Shown: positions 26,701 to 32,391 of the stretch, one piece after another | Layout of the letters: every line of letters starts with the position of its first letter | Position numbering within the stretch: the first letter of the stretch is position 1 | Virus record (IMG/VR): IMGVR_UViG_3300047564_005468 | Location: 1-32,391 of that record | Strand: one strand, 5' to 3' | Source: a virus | Length of the DNA: 32,391 nt | The notes under the pieces: model-generated | Databases searched by the model: none | Told to the model about the DNA's origin: nothing | What the model saw: the letters and a program-made list of their open reading frames with translations, nothing else | Position numbers and translations under genes: made by a program

Positions 26701-29228
26701 TCTCCAACATTTAATTTGTGGGGCTTACTAGTTACTATAGTGACTGTTCCTGAAGAATACCAAGCATCTGCAATAGCCCCATCATTTCTTACTTGGTTGA
26801 TTGGATTTGAAGATACTAACTGCTCACTATCTGCTTGATATAATGCAGAATCTAAAGCATTAGATGCTTTTTGAATTATAAATCCAGAAGATAAATCAGA
26901 AGAGTTTTCTGATTCTTTTGGTATTACGATCCTCACTCTATAAAGTTTATCTTTATTAAATCTTGTATCAACTTTTCTAGTAAAGAACGATCCTGGAGCT
27001 GTAACCCCAATCAAATTTAAGAAAAAGTCAGTTGCTCCAGCACCTACTGAGTTTACCCCAACATACCAATTTTGAGAAGTCTCATCCCATTGAACAGGAC
27101 TTCCAACATCCCCAGAATTTTTTTCCGAAATTCTACTAATAAACTTTAGATTTGATGTAGTTAATCCTACGATATTTTTGATATCTACTGGAGCAGTATT
27201 TGTCTCTGCATTAAGAGAATTAGAGTATAATCTAATTCCAGTTCCTCCAGTCAATCTTATATTATAAAGTTTATCTGCTACTATTCCATCTGGAAGTTCT
27301 CCAGTTCCAGAAATAATTTTTCCTGATAATCCTGTAGATATACCTGATACACTAGAAAGAGTAATAATATTTGTATCCGTATCAATTCCTGTTATATCAT
27401 ACTCAGATTTATAACTTGGGGATACTGGAATAGAATATTCATCATTTGCTCTCTTAAATGAGATAGTATCATTTTGCTTGCCACCAATAACAAAATTTCT
27501 AACATTATTTGGGGGTGGATCCAATAGATCAGTATATCCTTTCAGATATACTCTAGTGTTTTGATTTGAAGGTGCTTTTGCTGATGTTAATGTAGCATCT
27601 AAATCAACATATCTAACATCACTTTCAATTGATGAAATATCTTTTGGTGGAATAATATGAGTTATAAATGCATGATTATCTTTTGCAAGAACAATATCTT
27701 TAAATCCAGTTGAGAATAATGATATGGATCCAAAGTTAGAGTTAGAGTTTGTAATGGATTGATCTCCACCACTTTCAGATACAAACTGTTTGGCATAACC
27801 AATAGCAAAAATAGATACGCACTGAATAAATGCATTATTACTTGCCTTTACATGGAAACTTTCCCAAGATGGTCTATATTTTGCCCTAGATGATTGATGT
27901 AAGAACTTATCAACACCATAATTTTCTTGATAATTATACCCACCAACAGACTCTTCATATTCTACAAAAGCTCTGTCATCTTTTTGTAGAGAGATTCCAG
28001 TAAATTGAGCAGTAACAACTGATTTAAATCCAGATACTTTAGATCCATCAGCATGAATGCCATTCATGCCATAGACGGATTTTAAACTGCAGTTGTATAT
28101 GTAAGGAGATGCAGATGATACTGTATCTGAAATTACTTTAACTGTTGCCCCAGAAACACTTGGGTTTAGAGTTTGAGTAGGAACATTTGAAAGCAAATAT
28201 GTAAATTCTGTTTCGCTAGTTACCTGAGCAACTATAAAATTTCCATTATATTCTAATTCACTTGTTGGACCTTCATCTTGACCAAGACCAGAAAGTAAAA
28301 TTGGAGTTAATGGAGAAAGACCATGAGGAGTTTGAGTCTGTATTGTAATTACATTGGTTCCAGAAGTACCATTTCCAGAAACTGCAGATACAATACTAAT
28401 TGATCCAAGACCTAACTCACCAACAATTCTATTTTCATCAACATTAGGTTGAAAGTTAGTAAATCCATCAATGATGCTTCTTCCAGATTGAGCACCATAC
28501 GCTAAACTTAATTTATAATAATATGCCTCTAAGTCTGTATATCCAGTATCTACTCCATTTCTTACTAAAGTATTACTATCATCTGCATATTCAAATGCAG
28601 TTAATTTATGGTGAGAGTAATTTGGTACTGAAGTATTTGTAGTATAATTACTGTAAACTTTTCCTACTGGATCTCCATCAAAAATAGTAAATCCATAAAT
28701 GTAGCAAGCTCCAGTAAGTCTAAAAATAGCAGCAGGAGCAATTAAATCATTAATTGGATTGGGAACAAACTTTGGTTTAATCTTAGTCTTTCTAAGATCA
28801 GTAGAAACAATAGATGTTCCTTTAGGTAATATTACTCCCCCATCTGCACTATTAAATGCATATAATATGTTTGATGGGTCATCTAAATCAAAATTTGAAG
28901 AAATATTTAATTCAGATATGGTTCTTGAAGAATTATTTGCGTCTCTAAGAATCTGATTTTGATCTACATAAAATCCAGGTCTATTATCAATAAAGTGAGT
29001 GCCAGGAGAGATTAAAATTGTAGTTTGATCAAATAAATCATTATTGGGTCCAGGAATATATGAAAATCTTGCTGCTTCAATTAAAGCTCTTTGGATAGTT
29101 TTAAACGGTCTAATTCTAGAGTTTCCTCTATTTTCAATAGAATCTGAGGCATCTAATTCATTAGGATCTACATACAAAGTATTTCCATTTAAATTCTTCA
29201 AAAAATTCTCTAGTCTCGCTAAAGGCAT
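23772..29228 (-). CDS. 1818-aa tail/baseplate fibre protein with C-terminal tail-collar domain
   Basis: The N-terminal region (NTLYVDPNELDASDS, FKTIQRALIEAARFSYIPG, TILISPGTHFIDNRPG) resembles a pectate-lyase-like beta-helix of T4-like cyanophage structural proteins. The middle contains several 'PHGL-x-x-x-x-x-I ... YNGNFIVAQV ... FTYLL' modules, as in the 952-aa protein. The C-terminal 160 residues hold a phage tail-collar domain: IIMWSGTVAGIPTGWALCDG, PDLRERFIVGAG, SSQIPAHTHVA and a final NRPPYYALAFIMRT. In T4 the collar domain is in short fibre gp12, which binds the cell surface; the same may apply here, fused to a much longer baseplate-bound stalk. A late octamer lies 31 nt upstream in a divergent promoter region. 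I do not assign a T4 gene number. Confidence 0.75.
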   Translation of the reverse strand: MPLARLENFLKNLNGNTLYVDPNELDASDSIENRGNSRIRPFKTIQRALIEAARFSYIPGPNNDLFDQTTILISPGTHFIDNRPGFYVDQNQILRDANNSSRTISELNISSNFDLDDPSNILYAFNSADGGVILPKGTSIVSTDLRKTKIKPKFVPNPINDLIAPAAIFRLTGACYIYGFTIFDGDPVGKVYSNYTTNTSVPNYSHHKLTAFEYADDSNTLVRNGVDTGYTDLEAYYYKLSLAYGAQSGRSIIDGFTNFQPNVDENRIVGELGLGSISIVSAVSGNGTSGTNVITIQTQTPHGLSPLTPILLSGLGQDEGPTSELEYNGNFIVAQVTSETEFTYLLSNVPTQTLNPSVSGATVKVISDTVSSASPYIYNCSLKSVYGMNGIHADGSKVSGFKSVVTAQFTGISLQKDDRAFVEYEESVGGYNYQENYGVDKFLHQSSRAKYRPSWESFHVKASNNAFIQCVSIFAIGYAKQFVSESGGDQSITNSNSNFGSISLFSTGFKDIVLAKDNHAFITHIIPPKDISSIESDVRYVDLDATLTSAKAPSNQNTRVYLKGYTDLLDPPPNNVRNFVIGGKQNDTISFKRANDEYSIPVSPSYKSEYDITGIDTDTNIITLSSVSGISTGLSGKIISGTGELPDGIVADKLYNIRLTGGTGIRLYSNSLNAETNTAPVDIKNIVGLTTSNLKFISRISEKNSGDVGSPVQWDETSQNWYVGVNSVGAGATDFFLNLIGVTAPGSFFTRKVDTRFNKDKLYRVRIVIPKESENSSDLSSGFIIQKASNALDSALYQADSEQLVSSNPINQVRNDGAIADAWYSSGTVTIVTSKPHKLNVGDTIEIYNLKSSNEPNPVGLGTGTGYNGKFTVASVINEIRFTYAISRNPGTITLGTSAVATWLTERDCAQTSNYRVPPYTIYDVNRNNLPYFVNKKIINDYQLYDIETIQEYVEGTTDGIYHVTLNAFKNTPNIVPFNTEEYKLSQSIEKLYPTQDLDNPISDPEGTISLASRKEIGTVLVNDVKKSVTKETLTSYLKDFNLTSKISGITTYYDSVAGSGIGTVTTTIPHGLGGIRRLTVTTAGSGYVNGLFYDVPLCGGSGSNATANIRVASNIVAEASIQNQGSGYLSGDLLRVRGIPGSTNDCFLTVSSVNYSASDTDTIQILGCSKEQNNGTFVIQSVKSNTITYYNNNVTPETPINAVAFLSGIGYQIRNSPDGSVYNSTTDTTTITTQQPHSFAVGSKVIFDDAIGNPVQKIGISTVSTVTGITTFTVKGDASNAIRVFGAGLLSNPKDTSSTNENLNSRHFTILGGYKGAISQQISAAVSNFLINDLYGLDKGDFIQINSEIMLITRISGGEIYVKRALFGTRAVPHENNSNIKKIKIVPIELRRNSIIRASGHTFEYTGFGPGNYSTGMPTNQDRILSDTEVLTSQSLNTRGGLVVYTGMNSDGEFYIGKTKFDAITGKQIDVGLPEAESSNAATLDVVIANKVIVNDELDGSTAAANINKLTVSTDALVIGITTIASTQDSIDPSNGALVVLGGIGVDKSVSIGDNLNVVGSATVNSLNLGTVGIGSGDIGSNGGPDGVFGIYNNTPNGIVSIICKNSLGVGNGIIDVSSGIATVNGNLNISGSNNLSVGGGITVSGNLTVSAPSKINGYGTIPINGIIMWSGTVAGIPTGWALCDGTNGTPDLRERFIVGAGGDNPAVAGTVGYTPGTQGGLNEVTLTSSQIPAHTHVAISTTTTTVSPANVLTSVTTVSGVSGIQGGSAITSVTQTSTATSATSTTNTTIQPNTGGDGSHENRPPYYALAFIMRTL

Positions 29229-29259
29229 TGTAGAGTATCCTGCTATTTTTCTTCTGTCT

Positions 29260-29267
29260 TATTTATC
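29260..29267 (-). promoter_or_regulatory. late promoter octamer GATAAATA (minus strand of a divergent pair)
   Basis: GATAAATA on the minus strand lies 31 nt before the 1818-aa gene and abuts the plus-strand octamer at 29268-29275. Confidence 0.55.
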
Positions 29268-29275
29268 AATAAATA
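29268..29275 (+). promoter_or_regulatory. late promoter octamer AATAAATA (plus strand of a divergent pair)
   Basis: AATAAATA on the plus strand lies 23 nt before the start of the only plus-strand gene. With the minus-strand octamer it forms the near-palindrome TATTTATCAATAAATA. Confidence 0.55.
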
Positions 29276-29298
29276 CTGTTATCTAGATTTTGTAATTT

Positions 29299-30090
29299 AT
29301 GGCAATTAGCACTAACACTGAATCCTTGATTTCGTTATATCAACAAGAGATTTCTTTAAGCGAAAAACAAAAAGAACAAGTAACATACACAGAGAATGGA
29401 TTTACTGTCCCACTTCCAGATGGTGGGGAGTATAAATTATATGCAGTTCAAGAAAGTATAGATTACTTTACAAGTCCAACTCAAAAATTAGATAAAAAAA
29501 TAATTGAAATTAATAATAAAATAGTAGGATTGCAAAATACTCTTTTGCAAGTTGGATTAGCAGCAAATGCTTGTGGGTGTGGAGGACTTACTGGATTTAC
29601 TGCATCTGGATCTCCCCCTTCTGTAACTTACACCCCATTTGTTTATGGTCCAAAAACAACAGTAAATGCAGATACTGCACTTTACAGAGGATACACATAC
29701 ACTTCTCCAAATCCATTTGAAGAAATTAATGGAACATTAACAACTGGAAATGCTGGTATTGGAACCGAAAGTATATTTGGAGTATCTTTTATTGGGGATT
29801 ATTATTCAAATATTGGAGTTGCAAGAACTACACTACCAGTTTGCCCTGGAGTGACTAATTGTACTGGATATGCAACTTCAGAAACTAACTTAAATGCTCA
29901 AATAGCAACATTACAAGCAGAAAGAAATGCTTTAGCTGGAAAAGTAAATATTTTAAAAGATAGTAGAAGTGAGTTTGAAACTAAGAAATATGGACTTAAT
30001 GCATCAAAGGAAGAACTAAATGCACAAATTGCATCTAGCAATTCAATTATAAGTTTTCTTCAAGACCCTGCAAATGAACAGTGGTTGTAA
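29299..30090 (+). CDS. putative virion or assembly protein with coiled-coil ends, 263 aa
   Basis: I do not recognise a named family. Residues about 10-85 and 195-263 are rich in charged and Leu/Ile/Gln residues (QQEISLSEKQKEQV, KLDKKIIEINNKIVGLQNTL, NAQIATLQAERNALAGKV), suggesting two long coiled coils. Between them is a Gly/Thr/Pro/Tyr-rich segment with a Cys cluster NACGCGG and later PVCPGVTNC. The layout suggests a hairpin or trimeric coiled coil around a central domain. It is the only gene on the plus strand, but its late octamer shows that it is expressed with the structural genes. No clear Shine-Dalgarno sequence is present. A structural or fibre-assembly role is inferred from timing and neighbourhood only. 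Confidence 0.65.
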   Translation: MAISTNTESLISLYQQEISLSEKQKEQVTYTENGFTVPLPDGGEYKLYAVQESIDYFTSPTQKLDKKIIEINNKIVGLQNTLLQVGLAANACGCGGLTGFTASGSPPSVTYTPFVYGPKTTVNADTALYRGYTYTSPNPFEEINGTLTTGNAGIGTESIFGVSFIGDYYSNIGVARTTLPVCPGVTNCTGYATSETNLNAQIATLQAERNALAGKVNILKDSRSEFETKKYGLNASKEELNAQIASSNSIISFLQDPANEQWL

Positions 30091-30125
30091 AAAACCCTAC
30101 AGGCATTTTTTACCTGGAATTTTTT
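30087..30125 (+). terminator. possible terminator at the end of the plus-strand gene
   Basis: GTAAAAAA (30087-30094) and TTTTTTAC (30106-30113) form an 8-bp inverted repeat that includes the stop codon. Further T6 tracts follow at 30120-30125 and 30133-30138. The stem is AT-rich and so weak for a classical terminator, but the site lies where convergent transcripts meet, and the symmetric repeat could act on both strands. Confidence 0.35.
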
Positions 30126-30149
30126 AGGCACCTTTTTTGGAATAAAAAG

Positions 30150-30297
30150 TTAATTTTGGTTTTGGGTCTTTTTATTTTTACCTCTGTAAGTTTCTGTTTG
30201 TGCATGACAGTTGGGACAAAGTAATCTCAAATTTTCTAATCTATTATCAGTATGAATTCCATTAATATGGTCTAACTCAACATGTCTACTTTTAAAA
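30150..30297 (-). pseudogene. 5'-truncated HNH endonuclease remnant
   Basis: About 49 codons encode the C-terminal half of an HNH endonuclease: RHVELDHINGIHTDNRLENL holds the DH and N of the motif, and CPNCHAQT holds the second zinc pair, followed by TYRGKNKK. Intact phage relatives have a further N-terminal half with the first Cys pair, which is absent. The reading frame instead continues, without a plausible start, straight into the tRNA gene, whose 3' end joins the remnant. It therefore looks like a decayed homing-type endonuclease next to the tRNA. A functional micro-protein is unlikely because half of the zinc site is missing. Confidence 0.7.
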
Positions 30298-30370
30298 TAC
30301 CCGTGAGTGGATTCGAACCACCGCTGGAGGACTTTTAAGGTCCCTGTCTCTTCCGCTGGACTACACGGGC
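30298..30370 (-). tRNA. tRNA-Leu (anticodon UAA), 73 nt, short variable loop
   Basis: A full cloverleaf can be folded by hand. The acceptor stem GCCCGTG/CACGGGT has one G-U pair at 1-72, with U8, A9, and a D-arm GTCC/AGAC with GG in the loop. The anticodon stem GGGAC/GTCCT carries loop CTTAAAA (anticodon TAA), and the variable loop CCAGC has only 5 nt. The T-arm is GGTGG/CCACT around TTCGAAT, and the discriminator is A. CCA is not encoded. UAA reads the leucine codon UUA, frequent in AT-rich phages. Bacterial tRNA-Leu normally has a long variable arm (class II, over 80 nt), so the class I shape is odd. A sigma70-like promoter lies 64 nt upstream. Confidence 0.9.
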
Positions 30371-30434
30371 TTAGCAAAGGACTTACATAACCATAAAGAT
30401 TACTGCCTTAGCGCGACTTCCTTCACACCTCAAC

Positions 30435-30463
30435 ACTATACTAGAAACTCAACTTCTTGTCAA
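30435..30463 (-). promoter_or_regulatory. near-consensus sigma70 promoter upstream of the tRNA
   Basis: On the minus strand a perfect TTGACA (30463-30458) is followed after exactly 17 bp by TATAGT (30440-30435), one mismatch from consensus. The -35 box includes the TGA stop of the 56-codon gene. It points at the tRNA, which starts 64 nt downstream, and suggests early, host-polymerase transcription. Confidence 0.7.
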
Positions 30464-30630
30464 CCATCATAAGCAAGTTCACCTTTTAGTTCAGCAATTT
30501 TAGCAGTTGCAAAGCACTCAACACAAGTCCAAAAAGTTTCTCCACTCACCATATTTTCTTCACAGAAATGGGAGGCAACATCTTCAAGAATGCCATTGAG
30601 TTCATCAAGTTGAGTGCGATCAATCTGCAT
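30460..30630 (-). CDS. 56-aa conserved small phage protein
   Basis: This short gene reads MQIDRTQLDELNGILEDVAS, then HFCEENMVSGETFWTCVECF and ATAKIAELKGELAYDG. It is acidic and probably helical, with a CxxC (residues 37-40) and a further Cys at 23. Short proteins with this style, including the VSGE-x-FWTCVE core, occur in T4-like cyanophages without known function. The start codon lies in the arm of an inverted repeat, and the stop codon overlaps the tRNA promoter. Upstream is the S74 gene, 37 nt away, so it may be read from the same transcript. Confidence 0.65.
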   Translation of the reverse strand: MQIDRTQLDELNGILEDVASHFCEENMVSGETFWTCVECFATAKIAELKGELAYDG

Positions 30631-30660
30631 GGTAGGTACTGGTCTTGCTTACCCTACCAT
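30629..30660 (-). promoter_or_regulatory. hairpin that includes the start codon of the 56-aa gene
   Basis: ATGGTAGG (30660-30653) and CCTACCAT (30636-30629) form a perfect 8-bp stem with a 16-nt loop on the minus strand. The last two bases of the second arm are the AT of the start codon. It could limit translation of the small protein or end the S74 transcript; there is no T-run. Confidence 0.4.
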
Positions 30661-30667
30661 CATAGCA

Positions 30668-31363
30668 TCAAGGACAGCACTCTGCCAACTTAGTGGACAG
30701 TTCCTGAACTGTCTGCTTCAAGGTATTGATTTGTTCTTGCTGTTCTTTGATTGCTTCTACTAATAGTGCAGTTGCATTTTTATAGTGAAGAATTTTAAAC
30801 CCCTCAGAGTCTTCTTGAACAAGATCTGGAACAATCTTCTCAACTTCTTGAGCAATCATTCCAATTTCATGTCTCTCAATATCTATCCTATCGTATTCTA
30901 CACCTTGTAATTTTAAAACTTTTTCTAAACTATTTTCAAGTGGTTTGATATTAGTTTTTACTTTAATATCAGATATTGTTTCTACAGGTACACCATTTTT
31001 AAACAGTCCACCAATAACATTTAATTTTCCAAAGTACTTTCCAAATGGAGATGCAGCAGTCCAACTAGGTGTTGATTCTTTTTTTCTCTTAATAGCATCT
31101 ACTTTAAAACCCAAATCAAATTTTCCACCAAAAGTTTGACTAATTCCAAATTTTAAATGAGATCCAAAAGCATTAGAAACAGAAAATGCATTATGAACAC
31201 CAAGTTGATTAGTTAATCCATTTAAATTACTGACTCCTGTAGTTTGAAATGCAAAAGGTCTAGTTGGATCAAGACTTTGCCAAACATCAACAGAAGCTAA
31301 TGGAGCTGCTCCTGCTAATCCAACTTGAATTCCTTCTGTTTCTATAGTATTAATGAATGCCAT
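30668..31363 (-). CDS. fibre-type protein with C-terminal S74 self-cleaving chaperone domain, 231 aa
   Basis: The C-terminal 101 residues fit the peptidase S74 / endosialidase-type intramolecular chaperone. They begin SDIKVKTNI (131-139), then HEIGMIAQEVEKIVPDLV and HYKNATALLVEAIKEQQEQI, ending in a coiled coil. Ser131 and Lys136 have the spacing of the Ser-Lys pair in the family, so the protein may cut itself before Ser131 after trimer assembly. The N-terminal 130 residues (GVHNAFSVSNAFGSHLKFGI, KFDLGFKVDAI) are short for a fibre and probably attach to the baseplate or to a neighbour. I start at 31363; a Met three codons earlier (31372) overlaps the previous gene. It follows the spike-like gene by 2 nt. 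Confidence 0.75.
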   Translation of the reverse strand: MAFINTIETEGIQVGLAGAAPLASVDVWQSLDPTRPFAFQTTGVSNLNGLTNQLGVHNAFSVSNAFGSHLKFGISQTFGGKFDLGFKVDAIKRKKESTPSWTAASPFGKYFGKLNVIGGLFKNGVPVETISDIKVKTNIKPLENSLEKVLKLQGVEYDRIDIERHEIGMIAQEVEKIVPDLVQEDSEGFKILHYKNATALLVEAIKEQQEQINTLKQTVQELSTKLAECCP

Positions 31364-31365
31364 AA

Positions 31366-31926
31366 TTAACAACCAGCATCTGGTAAGATAGTTTCTATGA
31401 TTTTTTCTACTAAATCATTAAGATTTGTTGGGATTAATTTACCTCTAGGTTCTATAATGGTAACACCACCAGTACCTCTAATATATGTAGGACCTTTACT
31501 TGAAATTATCAATTTATTTTTAGCTCCAATTGCAATGTTAGCAGCACATATTCTTACTGTATCTCCTGCTTCTATTTCAATGTTATTAGAAGATCTAAAG
31601 ACTAAAGTTTTATCACTAGCAGAAGATTCAAGTCTAATGACTCTTGCTGCTAATGTAAGTTCTCCATTTCTAGCATCAATTCTAATATTATTTCCTTGAA
31701 TATTTAATCCTTCTTTAGAATTGCTATTAATATTATCACATTCTCTTCCTGTAGGATTACTAGTCAACTCAAATCCACCATCATCAAATAATTTTAAATG
31801 CGCATTTGATGCTGAATGAAGTTCTACTTGTCTAGGTCTTTTTACTTTTGTACCTTTGTCCGATCCAATAAACAAAGATCCAAATCTAGAATCATTAAAT
31901 ACATATCCTGGTTGTGGTTCACTCAT
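31366..31926 (-). CDS. spike-like beta-helical baseplate protein (gp5 C-terminal-like), 186 aa
   Basis: After a short N-terminus (MSEPQPGYVFNDSRFGSLFI) comes a run of short strands: GLNIQGNNIRIDARNGELTL, RVIRLESSASDKTLV, NNIEIEAGDTVRICAANIAI, KLIISSKGPTYIRGTGGVTI. The last part (LNDLVEKIIETILPDAGC) is helical. The regular strands with x-I-x-I and Gly-Asn turns resemble the beta-prism of the T4 gp5 needle and VgrG-type spikes. No lysozyme domain is present. The start at 31926 overlaps the stop of the upstream gene by 8 bases (ATGAGTGA), so translation is coupled. It is probably part of the central spike or baseplate; the exact T4 counterpart is uncertain. Confidence 0.6.
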   Translation of the reverse strand: MSEPQPGYVFNDSRFGSLFIGSDKGTKVKRPRQVELHSASNAHLKLFDDGGFELTSNPTGRECDNINSNSKEGLNIQGNNIRIDARNGELTLAARVIRLESSASDKTLVFRSSNNIEIEAGDTVRICAANIAIGAKNKLIISSKGPTYIRGTGGVTIIEPRGKLIPTNLNDLVEKIIETILPDAGC

Positions 31927-32391
31927 GTTCTTCTGCACAAAGAATTACTCTTTCAACTTTTTGTCTATCAGTTTCTGAAGAAACTGTTTTATCTACAGGG
32001 TTAAATCCTAAAATAGGAAGTAAGGATGCTCCAAATCCATCCTCAGTATTTATTACTAATTCTGGATATACTCTAATTGCAGTTCCAGGATTTACTATGT
32101 TGACTCCTATTATTCTTCCATCAGGATCTACTTTAGGATAAATTTCTACATCTGTATTGCAAGTTGCATTTACTATTTTATCTGTAGACTTGTAAGAAAT
32201 TCCTGTATTTAAAATTATAACATCTTTAATAAATCCAACAACTTCATTTCCATTTTCATCAATTGGATTTACATCACAAGGATCTTGTGTTCCAGTACCA
32301 GTTCCTCCAGTACCAGTACCAGTACCAGTTCCTCCAGTACCAGTACCAGTACCAGTTCCTCCAGTACCAGTACCAGTACCAGATCCTCCAG
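31919..32391 (-). CDS. C-terminal part of a virion structural protein with Gly-Thr repeats, 5' end outside window
   Basis: Only the last 157 or so codons are inside the window. The visible part starts within a Gly-Thr-rich spacer of 9-aa units (GGTGTGTGT) and continues with DPCDVNPIDENGNEVVGFIK, IILNTGISYKSTDKI, VEIYPKVDPDGRIIGVNIVN and a C-terminus RVILCAEEHE. The strand pattern (GFIKDVIILNTGISY, GRIIGVNIVNPG) resembles beta modules of baseplate-associated proteins in marine T4-like phages. Position before the spike-like gene and the 8-base overlap suggest a baseplate or spike component. Its full length and N-terminal domain are unknown. Confidence 0.6.
   Translation of the reverse strand, partial: GGSGTGTGTGGTGTGTGTGGTGTGTGTGGTGTGTQDPCDVNPIDENGNEVVGFIKDVIILNTGISYKSTDKIVNATCNTDVEIYPKVDPDGRIIGVNIVNPGTAIRVYPELVINTEDGFGASLLPILGFNPVDKTVSSETDRQKVERVILCAEEHE
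32301..32391 (-). repeat. 27-bp tandem repeat coding for GGTGTGTGT
   Basis: Units start at 32301, 32328, 32355 and 32382 and continue beyond the window edge. The first three are identical; the last begins with a GATCCTCCA variant (Ser for Thr). The repeat codes a flexible Gly-Thr linker and may vary in copy number. Confidence 0.85.

Noticed and set aside
31364-31372. Start at 31372 for the S74 gene
   Set aside because: Possible, but it overlaps the stop of the upstream gene and adds only three residues; 31363 fits the 2-nt spacing better.
32047-32054. AATAAATA on the minus strand, 120 nt before the spike-like gene
   Set aside because: It lies within the coding sequence of the upstream gene and is farther from the start than the other octamers, so chance is a sufficient explanation.

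Overview
The window reads as part of a T4-like myovirus genome, most likely a marine cyanophage. The evidence is a CobS-type MoxR ATPase gene (common in T4-like cyanophages), a long run of virion and tail-fibre genes, repeated T4-type late promoter octamers (NATAAATA), a phage tRNA and AT-rich codon use. The host (Prochlorococcus or Synechococcus) is an inference and cannot be fixed from the sequence alone. Nearly all genes are on the minus strand, so the reading order runs from high to low coordinates.

Layout, in minus-strand order. (1) 32391-30668: the C-terminal end of a structural protein with Gly-Thr repeats, a beta-helical spike-like protein, and a protein ending in an S74 self-cleaving chaperone domain, followed by a 56-codon gene. 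(2) 30463-30150: a near-consensus sigma70 promoter, a 73-nt tRNA-Leu(UAA) with an unusually short variable loop, and the C-terminal half of an HNH endonuclease. (3) 30090-29299: the only plus-strand gene, sharing a divergent late-promoter palindrome with the next gene. (4) 29228-6920: a large structural block. It holds an 1818-aa tail-collar protein, a 1498-aa fibre-like protein with internal duplications, two giant collagen-like proteins built from Gly-X-Gln triplets (1295 and 1130 aa), a small collagen-like protein, a 952-aa beta-rich protein and several small companions. (5) 6876-3265: six small proteins, mostly with C1q-like heads, whose N-terminal 30 residues follow one shared pattern, plus one unrelated 91-aa gene. 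(6) 3205-1: an early-type promoter, a leader containing an intrinsic terminator, then a metallopeptidase-motif/VWA gene and a CobS-like AAA+ gene that runs off the window.

How the genes may work together (inference): the block from 32 kb to 3 kb looks like the distal baseplate and host-recognition module, transcribed late. Collagen-like stalks would carry or space the adhesive heads, and the C1q-like proteins look like exchangeable tips. The CobS-like ATPase with the VWA protein resembles cellular MoxR-VWA pairs, where the ATPase remodels a partner held by the VWA protein. It has its own sigma70-type promoter and therefore probably belongs to an earlier expression class.

No stretch longer than about 300 bases lacks an assigned feature. 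The largest spacers are 3039-3264 (promoter, inverted repeat, terminator, leader hairpin) and 30091-30459 (terminator-like repeat, HNH remnant, tRNA, promoter).
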